Made by a program: the position numbers and the translations under genes | The notes under the pieces: generated by a model | Databases searched by the model: none | What the model saw: only the letters and a program-made list of their open reading frames with translations | Told to the model about the DNA's origin: nothing | Part shown: positions 7,907 through 17,466 of the stretch, piece after piece | Layout: every line of letters starts with the position of its first letter | Numbering within the stretch: the stretch's first letter is position 1 | Origin: Flavobacterium sp. KJJ | GTDB lineage: Bacteria; Bacteroidota; Bacteroidia; Flavobacteriales; Flavobacteriaceae | DNA length: 64,000 nt | Direction: 5' to 3' | Assembly (NCBI RefSeq): GCF_000708595.2 | Contig: NZ_JARP01000005.1 | Location: 62,001-126,000 of the forward strand

Positions 7907-7914
7907 CAAAAATA
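7907..7914 (-). promoter_or_regulatory. -7 promoter element of the copper-type operon
   Basis: The minus strand reads TATTTTTG, matching TAnnTTTG. No clear TTG lies at the expected -33 distance. The box overlaps the most upstream possible start codon of the CNGRC protein and argues for a downstream start. Confidence 0.5.
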
Positions 7915-7960
7915 CATTTAATTCTTTTTAATTATTATGTTTTTTTTGTTATTTAACATA

Positions 7961-7997
7961 AAAAAATCCCCAACTACGATTGTAATTGGAGATTTTT
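7961..7997 (-). terminator. secA terminator
   Basis: AAAAATCCCCAA pairs (one mismatch) with TTGGAGATTTTT. On the minus strand the second arm runs into a T-stretch, downstream of the secA stop. Confidence 0.6.
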
Positions 7998-8005
7998 GAA
8001 TTTTT

Positions 8006-8060
8006 CCCAGTCTCTGTTTTCAGTCTCCTTTTAACAACTGGATACTGTCACTGCAAACTG
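8006..8060. repeat. CAGTCTC/CAGTTTTC phrase repeat, copy 1
   Basis: The short stretch CCAGTCTCTGTTTTCAGTCTC followed by ACTGTCACTGCAAACTG belongs to a degenerate phrase family (consensus GAAAACTGAGACTGAAAACT) also seen at 11818, 14568, 18221, 18747 and 29031. Confidence 0.55.
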
Positions 8061-8064
8061 TGGT

Positions 8065-11000
8065 TTATTTAACCAGAACCCATTCGCCATTTGCGATCAG
8101 TGTTTCTGCTTTTTTAAATTTCATTGTTTCAGTTTTCCCTGTAGCAACTTCTTGAACAGTTACGGTATCATTGCGATTGATTTTTGGCATATCTCTCACA
8201 ATGGTTTCTGTAACCTGACGTTGTTTTGTTTCTCCAGCTTCGCGGTTGATGTCTTCGCTGTTTACAATTTCGTCTTTGCTTAATTTGAAGTTTTCTTTTT
8301 GGCGAACTTCTCTTGCTTCGTGAATTTCAGAAGTAACGTTTTGAGCTGGCAAATCACCTTTGAATAAGAATGAAATAACTTCTTTATTAACGTTGTCTAA
8401 CATTCCTCTAAACAAATTGAAAGCTTCTAACTTGTAGATAAGCAAAGGATCTTTTTGTTCGTGAACAGCCAATTGAACAGATTGTTTCAATTCGTCCATT
8501 TTACGCAAGTGTTTTTTCCAAGCTTCATCAACGATAGAAAGCGTAATGTTTTTCTCGAAATCAGCGATCAATTGTGCACCTTCACTATCGTACGCTTTTT
8601 TCAAGTCAGTTACAACATTCAAAGTTTTGATTCCGTCAGTAAACGGAACTACAATTCTTTCAAAATGATTGTTAGGCTCTTCATAAACTCCTTTAATAAT
8701 TGGGAAAGCTTCTCTCGCGCTTCTTTCTGTTTTTTCAGTATAGAATGCTAAAGTCTCTTTGTATATTTTTCCAGTGATTTCAATATCAGATAATTTCAAG
8801 AAATCAGCTTCGGAAATTGGAGAAGTGATAGAGAAATAACGGATTAAATCAAATTCGAAATTTTTGAAATCGTTAATTGGTTTTGTTTGGCTTACGATTA
8901 ATTCGCAAGTGTCATATAACATATTTGCAATATCCAGTTTCAAACGCTCTCCAAATAATGCATGACGACGACGTTTGTACACTACTTCACGCTGTGAGTT
9001 CATTACATCATCATATTCTAATAAACGCTTACGAACACCAAAGTTGTTTTCTTCAACTTTTTTCTGAGCACGTTCGATAGATTTAGTCATCATAGAATGC
9101 TGAATAACTTCACCTTCTTGCAATCCCATTCTGTCCATAACTTTAGCTACTCTTTCAGAACCAAATAAACGCATTAAGTTATCTTCAAGAGAAACATAAA
9201 ATTGAGAACTTCCCGGATCTCCCTGACGTCCTGCACGACCACGCAACTGTCTGTCAACACGACGGGAATCATGACGTTCTGTACCTACGATTGCCAAACC
9301 TCCGGCAGCTTTTACTTCTGGAGATAATTTAATATCGGTACCACGACCAGCCATATTTGTTGCAATAGTTACAACTCCGGCTTTACCTGCTTCTTCTACG
9401 ATTTGTGCCTCTTGTTTGTGCATTTTAGCATTCAAAACGTTATGAGCAACGCCTCTCATTTTTAACATACGGCTTAATAATTCTGAAATCTCTACAGAAG
9501 TTGTTCCAATCAAAACTGGCCTTCCTGCATTTGATAATTCAGTTACATCTTCAATTACAGCGTTGAATTTCTCACGTGTAGTTTTGTAGATATAATCTTC
9601 TTTGTCTTGTCTTGAAATTGCACGGTTTGTTGGAATTTCAACAACATCCAATTTATAAATCTGCCATAACTCTCCAGCTTCTGTAACCGCTGTACCTGTC
9701 ATACCGCCTAATTTGCTGTACATTCTAAAATAATTCTGTAATGTAACTGTTGCAAAAGTTTGTGTAGCAGCTTCGATTTTTACATTTTCTTTAGCTTCAA
9801 TCGCCTGGTGCAAACCGTCAGAATAACGACGACCATCCATGATACGGCCTGTTTGCTCATCGACAATCATAATTTTGTTGTCCATGATAACGTATTCTAC
9901 ATCTTTTTCGAATAAAGCGTATGCTTTTAAAAGCTGAGTAAGCGTGTGAATGCGTTCGCTTTTTACTCCAAAATCTTGGAATAATCTTTCTTTAGCTTCT
10001 GCTTCTGCATCTTTGTCTAATTTTTGTTTTTCGATAGCTGCAATTTCTGTTCCGATATCTGGAAGTACAAAAAAGTCAGCATCAGTGTCTCCTGAAAGGT
10101 ATTGAATACCGTTGTCAGTCAATTCAACCTGATTGTTTTTTTCTTCAATTACAAAATACAAAGCTTCATCCACTTTATGCATTTCGCGATTGTTATCTTG
10201 CATGTATTGATTTTCAGTTTTTTGAAGCAATTGTTTGATTCCTTCTTCACTTAAAAATTTAATTAATGCTTTATTTTTAGGTAAACTTCTGTAGGCTCTT
10301 AACAATAAAAATCCGCCTTCTTTAGTATTTCCTTCTTTGATTAATTTTTTAGCTTCTGCTAAGAAACCATTTGCTAGCTGACGTTGTTGGCTAACTAAGT
10401 TTTCGATTTTTGGTTTCAACTCATTAAATTCATGACGATCTCCCTGAGGAACCGGTCCTGAAATAATAAGCGGTGTTCTTGCATCATCAATTAATACAGA
10501 ATCGACCTCATCGACAATTGCGTAGTTGTGTTTTCTTTGTACTAAATCGCTTGGCGAATGTGCCATATTATCTCTTAAATAGTCAAAACCAAATTCGTTA
10601 TTGGTTCCGTAAGTGATATCTGCGTCGTATGCTTTTTTTCTTTGTTCTGTACTTGGCTGGTGATTATCAATACAATCAACAGTTAAACCGTGAAATTCGA
10701 ATAAAGGCGCTTTCCATGTACTATCACGTTTTGCCAAGTAATCATTCACCGTTACTAAGTGAACACCATTTCCTGTCAACGCGTTTAAGTAAAGTGGAAG
10801 TGTAGCTACCAAAGTTTTACCTTCACCTGTCTGCATTTCGGCAACTTTACCTTCGTGCAAAACCATACCACCAATTAACTGAACATCATAATGAATCATG
10901 TCCCAAGTAATTTCTTTACCAGCGGCATTCCATTTGTTAGCCCATATAGCTTTGTCACCTTCAATAGTAACATATGTTTTTGAAGCAGAGAATTCTCTGT

Positions 11001-11409
11001 CTTTTGCAGTTGCTGTAACCTCAATAAACGAATTGTCTTTAAAACGACGAGCGGTTTCCTTAACAACAGAAAAAGCTTCTGGAAGAATTTCCAATAACGT
11101 TTTTTCTGAAATTTCGTAAGCTTCTTTCTCAAGAGCATCAATAGCATCATAAAGATCTTCTCTTTTATCGATGTCTTCAATGTTTTCTACTTCCGCTTTA
11201 AGCGCAGTAATTTTAGCATCTTTATCAGCTCTAGCTTCTTTTATTCTTTCTTTAAAATATACGGTTCTAGCTCTTAATTCGTCGTGTGACAAACTCATTA
11301 AGGTGGTTTCGAATGTTTTAATTTTGTTTAAATAAGGTTGTAAAGCTTTGACATCTTTCTGTGATTTATCACCTACAAAGACTTTAATAATACTGTTTAT
11401 GAAACTCAT
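8065..11409 (-). CDS. secA: Preprotein translocase ATPase SecA
   Basis: This 1114-residue motor drives unfolded preproteins through SecYEG at the inner membrane. The Walker A is MQTGEGKTL (residues 192-200), the DEAD-type box is [15 protein letters not shown], and the second nucleotide-binding domain holds [10 protein letters not shown] and [13 protein letters not shown], then [14 protein letters not shown]. The preprotein cross-linking and helical scaffold parts follow. It is longer than Escherichia coli SecA (about 900 residues), with extra sequence around 330-500 rich in Lys/Glu, as in other Bacteroidota. The C-terminus ends ANGEWVLVK with no cysteine-rich zinc motif. It is transcribed alone, ahead of a terminator. 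Confidence 0.97.
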   Translation of the reverse strand: MSFINSIIKVFVGDKSQKDVKALQPYLNKIKTFETTLMSLSHDELRARTVYFKERIKEARADKDAKITALKAEVENIEDIDKREDLYDAIDALEKEAYEISEKTLLEILPEAFSVVKETARRFKDNSFIEVTATAKDREFSASKTYVTIEGDKAIWANKWNAAGKEITWDMIHYDVQLIGGMVLHEGKVAEMQTGEGKTLVATLPLYLNALTGNGVHLVTVNDYLAKRDSTWKAPLFEFHGLTVDCIDNHQPSTEQRKKAYDADITYGTNNEFGFDYLRDNMAHSPSDLVQRKHNYAIVDEVDSVLIDDARTPLIISGPVPQGDRHEFNELKPKIENLVSQQRQLANGFLAEAKKLIKEGNTKEGGFLLLRAYRSLPKNKALIKFLSEEGIKQLLQKTENQYMQDNNREMHKVDEALYFVIEEKNNQVELTDNGIQYLSGDTDADFFVLPDIGTEIAAIEKQKLDKDAEAEAKERLFQDFGVKSERIHTLTQLLKAYALFEKDVEYVIMDNKIMIVDEQTGRIMDGRRYSDGLHQAIEAKENVKIEAATQTFATVTLQNYFRMYSKLGGMTGTAVTEAGELWQIYKLDVVEIPTNRAISRQDKEDYIYKTTREKFNAVIEDVTELSNAGRPVLIGTTSVEISELLSRMLKMRGVAHNVLNAKMHKQEAQIVEEAGKAGVVTIATNMAGRGTDIKLSPEVKAAGGLAIVGTERHDSRRVDRQLRGRAGRQGDPGSSQFYVSLEDNLMRLFGSERVAKVMDRMGLQEGEVIQHSMMTKSIERAQKKVEENNFGVRKRLLEYDDVMNSQREVVYKRRRHALFGERLKLDIANMLYDTCELIVSQTKPINDFKNFEFDLIRYFSITSPISEADFLKLSDIEITGKIYKETLAFYTEKTERSAREAFPIIKGVYEEPNNHFERIVVPFTDGIKTLNVVTDLKKAYDSEGAQLIADFEKNITLSIVDEAWKKHLRKMDELKQSVQLAVHEQKDPLLIYKLEAFNLFRGMLDNVNKEVISFLFKGDLPAQNVTSEIHEAREVRQKENFKLSKDEIVNSEDINREAGETKQRQVTETIVRDMPKINRNDTVTVQEVATGKTETMKFKKAETLIANGEWVLVK

Positions 11410-11453
11410 GATTTATTGTATTTCTATTATATGTAAATGTTGTATTTTGAACC

Positions 11454-11485
11454 AAAAAAAAAGCCTCTGTGATGAGACTTTTTCC
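11454..11485 (-). terminator. Terminator after the DUF2795 gene
   Basis: AAAAAAAGCCTC and GAGACTTTTTC form an imperfect stem just downstream of the small gene. The minus-strand transcript ends in a long U-stretch. Confidence 0.5.
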
Positions 11486-11498
11486 TTTGGTTTATTTT

Positions 11499-11720
11499 TT
11501 AATATTCATCCTCATTCCAAAGATAATCTTCGTCTGTTGGATAATCAGGCCAAATTTCTTCCATTGATTCATATATCTCTCCCTCATCTTCGATTGACTG
11601 AAGGTTTTCTACTACTTCTAATGGAGCACCAGCTCTAATGGCGTAGTCAATAAGTTCGTCTTTGTTAGCAGGCCATGGCGCATCACTTAAATAAGATGCT
11701 AATTCTAATGTCCAATACAT
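11499..11720 (-). CDS. DUF2795 domain small acidic protein
   Basis: The 73-residue product, starting MYWTLELASYLSDAPWPANK, contains the DUF2795 pattern WTLELASYLSDAPWPANKDELIDYAIRAGAPLEVVENL (about 3-40), followed by a very acidic tail (EDEGEIYESMEEIWPDYPTDEDY). DUF2795 proteins are small, helical and of unknown role. A clear promoter precedes it (11742-11771). It lies directly upstream of secA on the same strand, but the terminator between them suggests separate transcription. Confidence 0.85.
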   Translation of the reverse strand: MYWTLELASYLSDAPWPANKDELIDYAIRAGAPLEVVENLQSIEDEGEIYESMEEIWPDYPTDEDYLWNEDEY

Positions 11721-11741
11721 CTGTTATCTGTTTAGTTTGTG

Positions 11742-11771
11742 CAAAAATAAATTTTTTACTGAAAAAGACAA
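11742..11771 (-). promoter_or_regulatory. Promoter of the DUF2795 gene
   Basis: On the minus strand TTG (11771-11769), 19 bases, TATTTTTG (11749-11742): both elements and the spacing fit the Bacteroidota sigma consensus. Confidence 0.7.
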
Positions 11772-11817
11772 GTAAATTTTGATTTATTTTAATAAAATTT
11801 AAGAACGTCTCTATTAG

Positions 11818-11945
11818 TATCCAGTTTTAGGTGCCAGTTTGCAGTATGAAAACTGAAAATTGCAACTGTTTACTTCTTTTCGAAGTATTGGGCTTTCAGT
11901 ACCAGTTTCAGTGTAAAAACTGTGACTGCGACTGTAAACTTTTTA
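11818..11945. repeat. CAGTTTxxACTG phrase repeats, copy 2
   Basis: A 128-base stretch packed with variants of the phrase (GCCAGTTTGCAGT, GAAAACTGAAAATTGC, CAGTTTCAGTG, AACTGTGACTGCGACTG). It runs up to the stop codon of the adenosyltransferase gene. No open reading frame is supported in it. Confidence 0.55.
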
Positions 11946-12512
11946 CTTTCTCGGAATCCATTTCACTTCTTCCGCTTTTAAGTCTGACGACAACTTCCGT
12001 GCCAAGACAAAAAGGTAGTCAGAAAGTCGGTTTAAGTACATAATAGCTATTTCGGGAACGTGTTCATTGTGGCTTAAATGTACTGTCAAACGCTCTGCGC
12101 GACGGCAAATGCAACGCGCTATATGACAATGTGACACGGTTGGATGTCCTCCTGGCAAAACAAAATGAGTCATTTGCGGAAGGCTTTCTTCCATTTTATC
12201 AATTTCGTTTTCGAGTAATTCAATGTCAGAATCAATTATTCCGAGGTTTTTTAAGCGAAGTTCTCCATTTTTTAAAACTTCTTTTTCCTGTGGCGTTGCC
12301 AAAATGGCGCCAACAGTAAAAAGACGGTCCTGAATTTCGATTAAAATACTTTTATAATGAGAATCAATTTCTTGATCACGAATAAGTCCTATATAAGAGT
12401 TCAATTCGTCAACAGTTCCATAACTGTCAATTCTGATATGGTCTTTAGGAACACGAGTGCCTCCAAAAAGAGCCGTTGTTCCTTTATCGCCAGTTTTTGT
12501 ATATACTTTCAT
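11943..12512 (-). CDS. ATP:cob(I)alamin adenosyltransferase, PduO type
   Basis: This 189-residue cytoplasmic enzyme transfers the adenosyl group of ATP to cob(I)alamin, giving coenzyme B12. TKTGDKGTTALFGGTRVPKD (5-24) is the ATP-binding N-terminal motif, followed by RIDSYGTVDELNS (27-39). The second conserved motif HCHIARCICRRAER (about 128-141) completes the site. It is of typical PduO length. No other cobalamin gene lies next to it, which fits salvage rather than full synthesis. A B12-type radical SAM protein occurs at 42 kb. Strongly recognised. Confidence 0.92.
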   Translation of the reverse strand: MKVYTKTGDKGTTALFGGTRVPKDHIRIDSYGTVDELNSYIGLIRDQEIDSHYKSILIEIQDRLFTVGAILATPQEKEVLKNGELRLKNLGIIDSDIELLENEIDKMEESLPQMTHFVLPGGHPTVSHCHIARCICRRAERLTVHLSHNEHVPEIAIMYLNRLSDYLFVLARKLSSDLKAEEVKWIPRK

Positions 12513-12613
12513 TTTTTTTGAGGTGCTAAGTTTCTAAGTTGCTGAGAAACTAAGTTTTTCTTCTTGCGATTAAATAATTAACCAAATAAACGGTTACTAT
12601 TTTAAATCTAAAA

Positions 12614-13300
12614 TTATTTCGTGGTGTCACTCTCGATCAAACCATCACGCAATCGAATAATTCTGTGCGCATAAGCAGCAATATCTTCTTCGTGTGTTAC
12701 AAGAATTACAGTATTTCCCTGTGCATGGATATCGCCAAAAAGTTTCATAATTTCAACAGAAGTTTTACTGTCTAAGTTTCCGGTTGGCTCATCGGCCAAG
12801 ATAATGGAAGGTTTGTTCACCAAAGCGCGGGCAATGGCAACACGCTGACGCTGTCCTCCAGAAAGCTGGTTTGGCTGGTGATCCATTCTGTCTGCTAAGT
12901 TTACTTGTTTTAGAACTTCTTCGGCACGTGCATTTCGTTCTGATTTTGCATGCCCAGCGTAAATCATTGGCAACGCAACATTATCTAATGCTGTAGTTCT
13001 TGGCAAAAGATTAAAGGTTTGAAAAACAAAACCTATCTCTTTGTTTCGAATTCCGGCCAATTCATCATCTTTCATTTGGCTGACATCTTTTCCGTTTAAT
13101 ACATAATGCCCAGAAGTGGGAGTGTCTAAACAGCCTAATAAATTCATTAAAGTAGATTTTCCAGATCCTGACGGACCCATTAAAGCTACATATTCGCCTT
13201 TGTTGATTTCTAGATTAATTCCTTTTAAGACATACACGATTTCATTACCAAGTACAAAATTTCGTTTTATGTCAGTTATTTTAATTAATGGATTTGCCAT
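12614..13300 (-). CDS. ABC transporter ATP-binding protein, LolD/MacB type
   Basis: The 228-residue product has Walker [10 protein letters not shown], the Q-loop [11 protein letters not shown], the signature [15 protein letters not shown], Walker [16 protein letters not shown] and the H-loop [13 protein letters not shown]. The conserved layout ([48 protein letters not shown]) marks the family that powers MacB-, LolCDE- and FtsE-like exporters. The frame stays open upstream to 13336, but the ATG at 13300 ([11 protein letters not shown]) begins the domain, so it is preferred. No permease is adjacent, so its partner is encoded elsewhere. Confidence 0.9.
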   Translation of the reverse strand: MANPLIKITDIKRNFVLGNEIVYVLKGINLEINKGEYVALMGPSGSGKSTLMNLLGCLDTPTSGHYVLNGKDVSQMKDDELAGIRNKEIGFVFQTFNLLPRTTALDNVALPMIYAGHAKSERNARAEEVLKQVNLADRMDHQPNQLSGGQRQRVAIARALVNKPSIILADEPTGNLDSKTSVEIMKLFGDIHAQGNTVILVTHEEDIAAYAHRIIRLRDGLIESDTTK

Positions 13301-13606
13301 TCTGTTTACAATTTTGGTTTTAAAAGTACAAAACACTTTTCAATAAACGATGAGTAGCATGAAATTGATTTTTGTTACAAAAAGTAATATTAACTAATCG
13401 TAATCCGGGATATATAATGAATTAAATAAAATATATTTTTTTGAATAAAAAATTTGTTATATAATTTTAAAGACTTTTTACATAATTATCATATTATTTA
13501 ATTTTTAGTAAATTATTTTTAACAAAAGAATTAAAAAATTAATAAAAATGTATAATTATTCAAATTTTTAACTATATTTGTCATGTAATATTAAACAAGC
13601 AGAATT
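13301..13606. other. AT-rich intergenic region between divergent genes
   Basis: About 306 bases without a supported gene, almost all A and T. The only recognisable signal is a TATATTTG box (13573-13580) facing the lipoprotein gene. Confidence 0.6.
13573..13580 (+). promoter_or_regulatory. -7 promoter element of the lipoprotein gene
   Basis: TATATTTG matches TAnnTTTG and lies 27 bases before the ATG. No TTG is present at the usual -33 distance. Confidence 0.5.
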
Positions 13607-14266
13607 ATGAAAAACATACAATTATTATCGGGAATTGCATTAATTGCATTATGTCTTACATCTTGTAAAGACGAAAAACAAGAACAAGCTCAAAAGAAAA
13701 TTGACGCTTATGTAACTTACGTTGATTCAGTAAAAAATGTCAAAGCTGACGAATTGAAAGCAGATTGGAAAGATGTTGACGCTGAATACGACAGAAGAGC
13801 ACAAGAAGCTGAATTAGCATTGGCAGATCTTAAAGATAATTCGGCAGCGACCGAAAAAATAAATACTAGTAAAGTAAAATACGAAGAATTTAAAAAAGAA
13901 ATGACTACTGTTCTTGCCCCACCAGCTCCAAGTCCAAAACAACAATTAAGAAACGCTTTGTTTGGTGAAGGAAAAATTGGAGAAGATATGAGTTTTGCAT
14001 GGGTAAATGCAAACAACATTCATAGTGTTTACCAACAATTTGTTCATACAGTTGAGAATAATAAAGATAGTTACACTCGTGAAGACTGGGATGAAATTAA
14101 ATTGATGTATGAAGCACTTGACAGCCGAAAAAATACGGTTGAAAAAGAAGGTTTAACATCTGAAGATAATAGAAAAATTGCAGGTTTGAAATTGAAATTT
14201 GCCCCAATGTATACTTTAAATAGAATGGGAGCTAAATCTGAAGAAACAGCTGCAGCTAAAAAATAA
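13607..14266 (+). CDS. Envelope lipoprotein of unknown function
   Basis: The 219-residue product has a lipoprotein signal ending LCLTSCKDEK (C20). The rest is charged and mostly helical, rich in Lys, Glu and Ala (KKIDAYVTYVDSVKN, WKDVDAEYDRRAQEAELAL), with a Pro-rich break at about 104-110 (APPAPSPKQ). It then continues LRNALFGEGKIGEDMSFAWVNANNIHSVYQQFVHTVE. No catalytic motif is visible and no family is named here. Similar periplasmic helical lipoproteins occur in other Flavobacteria. It has its own promoter box and terminator, so it is probably monocistronic. Confidence 0.8.
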   Translation: MKNIQLLSGIALIALCLTSCKDEKQEQAQKKIDAYVTYVDSVKNVKADELKADWKDVDAEYDRRAQEAELALADLKDNSAATEKINTSKVKYEEFKKEMTTVLAPPAPSPKQQLRNALFGEGKIGEDMSFAWVNANNIHSVYQQFVHTVENNKDSYTREDWDEIKLMYEALDSRKNTVEKEGLTSEDNRKIAGLKLKFAPMYTLNRMGAKSEETAAAKK

Positions 14267-14282
14267 AAGAAATTCAATTAAT

Positions 14283-14318
14283 AAAAAATGGCAATCAGCA
14301 ATGGTTGCCATTTTTTTT
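14283..14318 (+). terminator. Terminator after the lipoprotein gene
   Basis: AAAAAATGGCAA and TTGCCATTTTTTTT form a hairpin with a T-run, between convergent genes. The A-run on the left makes it usable from the other side too. Confidence 0.75.
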
Positions 14319-15120
14319 ATGCCCGAATGACAAAATGTTCTTTTTCCTGTTCATACCTGAAAAAAACGAATCCCCATTGAAATATGTCGATTGTTACAGT
14401 AACTTTTTGATGACTTTTGATGGCTTCCCAAGCTTCTTCCATTTCTGGAGACCAATGAATATCATCAAAAATCCAAACGGAATCATTTTTTATTGTTGGA
14501 AGTAAAACTTCAAAATAAGCTAAAGTGGCTTTTTTTGAGTGATTTCCGTCGAAGTATATTAAATCAAAGTTTTCAGTCTCAGTTTTCAATCTTAATTTAA
14601 TATCTTGAAAATATTTTTCAAATTCTGTTACAATCGAATCTACGTTATTGAAATTGAATTTTTGTAATTGCGACTGACATTCATTTGCCGTTTGCGGACA
14701 ACCTTCTAACGTAATTACTTTTGCATTTATACCGAGGCCTTGTGATCCTAACGCTAGAGCAGAAGTAGCTAAACCTAATGAAGTTCCAATTTCTAAAATA
14801 CTTTCTGGCTTGAAATATTTTGTAACTCTGTATAACAATTCAGCTCGTTTTTCAGAAATTCCCGCTGTTTTGGCAATTTTTGAAATCTGTCTTCTGTTTG
14901 ATTTAAAAACTCTGGAACCTGATCCAAAGTCTGTCACTTCGATAAAGTTTTTATTATCAAGGAACGATTTTCTGTATTTTTTTAGGATTGCATATTCTGG
15001 TTTTGATTTGCGATCGTAAAAGCATTTTGTAAGCAAATTAAAAACAAACGGCGAATGTACTCCATGTTCGTTTTTGGAGTTCCAAAGGAATTTTAAATAG
15101 GATCTTATTTGAAATAGCAT
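14317..15120 (-). CDS. Class I SAM-dependent methyltransferase
   Basis: The 267-residue product starts at the ATG at 15120 (MLFQIRSYLKFLWNSKNEHG). Upstream codons to 15348 overlap the divergent SDR gene and look non-coding. The SAM-binding motif ESILEIGTSLGLATSALALG gives the Gly-rich loop, followed by an acidic residue in VITLEGCPQ. FDLIYFDGNHSKKATL and WIFDDIHWSPEMEEAW match O-methyltransferase-like proteins of the type-3 family. The substrate is unknown. The CDS contains an exact copy of the phrase repeat GAAAACTGAGACTGAAAACT (14568-14588). Confidence 0.82.
   Translation of the reverse strand: MLFQIRSYLKFLWNSKNEHGVHSPFVFNLLTKCFYDRKSKPEYAILKKYRKSFLDNKNFIEVTDFGSGSRVFKSNRRQISKIAKTAGISEKRAELLYRVTKYFKPESILEIGTSLGLATSALALGSQGLGINAKVITLEGCPQTANECQSQLQKFNFNNVDSIVTEFEKYFQDIKLRLKTETENFDLIYFDGNHSKKATLAYFEVLLPTIKNDSVWIFDDIHWSPEMEEAWEAIKSHQKVTVTIDIFQWGFVFFRYEQEKEHFVIRA
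14568..14588 (-). repeat. Phrase repeat inside the methyltransferase gene
   Basis: The minus strand reads GAAAACTGAGACTGAAAACT, encoding part of LKTETENFD. It is the cleanest copy of the phrase that otherwise occurs only between genes in this window. Confidence 0.6.
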
Positions 15121-15267
15121 AAAAAAGTTAAATCTGACGCAAAGATACAAAAAAGTCGAAAGTCGTAAAGTCGAAAGTTTTAAAGAGATAAAGCAATACT
15201 TTCCGGCTCTTAAAAAGACTATATTTGCTGACTTTAAATTTAAGCTAACAGTAGTAATACATTTTTT

Positions 15268-16821
15268 ATGATGTTGAAGGAAGAAATAGAAGATACAAGC
15301 AAAATATCTTCTGAAGAAATTAATCGTTGTATTGCTGTTTTGGCACAATTAAATAATAATACAGATCAAATATTTGAAATTCCGAAAGAACAGCGAATTG
15401 CTTTGATTAAAGAAGCAGGAATGTTTTCACGCCCTGATAGAACTGAGTTTTCCAGAAGGATTAAAGATGGATTACAAGCAGCGAAACGTAAAAAAGAGAA
15501 AAAAGATAAAACGTCACGTAAAGAAACCGGAATTCGTCACGCGCGAGAAGCAAGCATTTTTGTTGCTCCTAAATTATTAGCTTATACTGATCTTGCTCAT
15601 AAAGAACAATTAGAACTTGAAACACCAAGAAATTGTTATGTTTGTAAAACAGAGTTTACTAAAATGCATCACTTTTATGATACAATGTGTACTGATTGTG
15701 GCGATTTTAATTACGCCAAACGCTTTCAGACGGCAGATGTAAAAGGACAAATAGCAATTATTACAGGTTCTCGTTTAAAAATTGGCTATCATATAACATT
15801 AATGCTGTTGCGTGGTGGAGCAACTGTTATTGCTACAACTCGTTTTCCAGTAGATTCAGCTTTGCGTTTTGGTAAAGAGGAGGATTTTATGGAATGGGGA
15901 CATCGCCTAAAAATTCATGGTTTAGATTTAAGGCATATTCCAAGTGTTGAGATTTTTTGCAATTTTATAGAGCAAAAATACGAACGCCTTGACATTCTTA
16001 TAAATAATGCTGCACAAACTGTAAGAAGGCCTGCTGGATTTTATTCCCATTTAATGGAGAATGAAGAACTTCCAATTACTGCGCTTCCTAAACAAGCTCA
16101 GGAATTATTGTCAGATCATATTAGTTGTCTGGATGAATTGAAAGTTTTAACGAGTGCAGTTTCTTCAAATGAAAATATGCCAGTTACGTGGCACGGACCA
16201 GAACCTGGAATTGGATTGCGCGCGTCTGCTAAATTATCGCAAATTCCGTATTCTTTTGACAATGCTTTGATAGCGACCGAAGTTTTTCCGGAAGGAGAGT
16301 TAGATGCCGACTTACAGCAAGTCGATTTGCGAAAAACAAACAGCTGGCGATTGCGTTTAGGACAAATTGAAACTACAGAGATGATTGAAGTGCAATTGGT
16401 AAATTCTGTTGCGCCGTTTGTATTATGTAATAGACTTTCAGAAGTGATGAAGAAAGATAATACAGGAAAAAAACACATCATAAATGTTTCGGCTATGGAA
16501 GGTAAATTCCATCGTTTTTTTAAAGAAGATCGACATCCGCATACGAATATGGCAAAAGCGGCCTTGAATATGTTAACGCATACTTCGTCTGGAACTTTAG
16601 CAAAACATGGTATTTTTATGAATGCAGTCGATACGGGTTGGGTAACTGATGAAGATCCTGCTGAACTGGCTAAGAAAAAACAGGAATTAGAAGATTTTCA
16701 ACCTCCATTAGATATTGTAGATGGTGCAGCACGTGTTATGGATCCTTTGTTTGATGGAATAAATACTGGAAAACACTGGAGTGGTAAATTCTTGAAAGAT
16801 TATAACCCGATTCCTTGGTAG
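15268..16821 (+). CDS. Zinc-ribbon SDR-like protein without the catalytic tyrosine
   Basis: The 517-residue product has three parts. Residues 1-115 are charged and helical. Residues 123-144 hold C123-YV-C126 and C141-TD-C144, a likely zinc ribbon. From about 160 a short-chain dehydrogenase fold begins with [14 protein letters not shown] (nucleotide loop), then [10 protein letters not shown] (N246-A248) and [10 protein letters not shown] (S408). The usual catalytic YxxxK is HTNMAK (T426, K430) here, so the tyrosine is replaced. A long insertion spans about 265-360. Start chosen at 15268; the next codon is also ATG. It may be a binding protein or use another mechanism. Function unknown. Confidence 0.85.
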   Translation: MMLKEEIEDTSKISSEEINRCIAVLAQLNNNTDQIFEIPKEQRIALIKEAGMFSRPDRTEFSRRIKDGLQAAKRKKEKKDKTSRKETGIRHAREASIFVAPKLLAYTDLAHKEQLELETPRNCYVCKTEFTKMHHFYDTMCTDCGDFNYAKRFQTADVKGQIAIITGSRLKIGYHITLMLLRGGATVIATTRFPVDSALRFGKEEDFMEWGHRLKIHGLDLRHIPSVEIFCNFIEQKYERLDILINNAAQTVRRPAGFYSHLMENEELPITALPKQAQELLSDHISCLDELKVLTSAVSSNENMPVTWHGPEPGIGLRASAKLSQIPYSFDNALIATEVFPEGELDADLQQVDLRKTNSWRLRLGQIETTEMIEVQLVNSVAPFVLCNRLSEVMKKDNTGKKHIINVSAMEGKFHRFFKEDRHPHTNMAKAALNMLTHTSSGTLAKHGIFMNAVDTGWVTDEDPAELAKKKQELEDFQPPLDIVDGAARVMDPLFDGINTGKHWSGKFLKDYNPIPW

Positions 16822-16866
16822 TTTTAATATCTTAGTTTTGTACTCAGTCTCGGATTTTAATACAAG

Positions 16867-16908
16867 AAAAAAACCACAAGAGAATTAATTCTGTTGTGGT
16901 TTTTTTTC
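16867..16908. terminator. Bidirectional terminator between the SDR and stress-protein genes
   Basis: AAAAAAACCACAA at 16867-16879 pairs with TTGTGGTTTTTTTT at 16894-16907, giving T-runs in both directions between convergent genes. Confidence 0.8.
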
Positions 16909-16923
16909 TGAAAAATAGATCAC

Positions 16924-17466
16924 TTATCTGTAGATATTTTGACCTTTATTGGCTCTCCATTGTTGTTCAAAGTATTCTGCATCTTCGTCATTACGAGTAT
17001 GAACACCTAAAACTACATGTCCGTCTTTAATTCCTGATTCATAAACCTTTGCTCTGTCTTCTGGGATACCAGATCCTACTAAAGCACCAATGATACCACC
17101 AGTAATTCCTCCTGCACCAGCGCCAGCCAATCCTGCAGCTAATGGTCCAGCAATGATTAATCCTAAACCAGGAATAACAAGGCTAGTTCCTAATGCAGCA
17201 ACAACGCCAACAATCGCACCGATAGTTCCTCCAATTGCAGAACCTGCTCCAGCAGTTTCAGCAGCTTTTGTTCCTAATTCTGAATGATCATCTTTATCAG
17301 AATAATGTTTTTTTCTTGTTTCATCTGACATAATAAGGTTGATTTCGTCTTTTGTATAACCTCTCTCACTTAAATTGTCATATGCTCTTTCGATGCTGTC
17401 GCGGTCTGAAAACATTCCAGTTAGCATTTCACGTTTTGTTCCGTCGGGATTATGTAAATTTTCCAT
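16924..17466 (-). CDS. YflT-like general stress protein with glycine-rich membrane-like core
   Basis: The 180-residue product starts MENLHNPDGTKREMLTGMFS. Residues about 14-45 (TGMFSDRDSIERAYDNLSERGYTKDEINLIMSD) resemble the heat-induced YflT domain. The centre (about 68-140) is a Gly/Ala-rich hydrophobic stretch (GGTIGAIVGVVAALG, GPLAAGLAGAGAGGITGGIIGALVG). The C-terminus, VYESGIKDGHVVLGVHTRNDEDAEYFEQQW, is typical of this family. Such proteins are induced by general stress. The biochemical role is unknown, and membrane association is possible. Confidence 0.8.
   Translation of the reverse strand: MENLHNPDGTKREMLTGMFSDRDSIERAYDNLSERGYTKDEINLIMSDETRKKHYSDKDDHSELGTKAAETAGAGSAIGGTIGAIVGVVAALGTSLVIPGLGLIIAGPLAAGLAGAGAGGITGGIIGALVGSGIPEDRAKVYESGIKDGHVVLGVHTRNDEDAEYFEQQWRANKGQNIYR

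Noticed and set aside
15121..15348. N-terminal extension of the methyltransferase frame
   Set aside because: It overlaps the SDR gene on the other strand and includes GTCGAAAGTC repeat sequence; the ATG at 15120 starts the conserved part.
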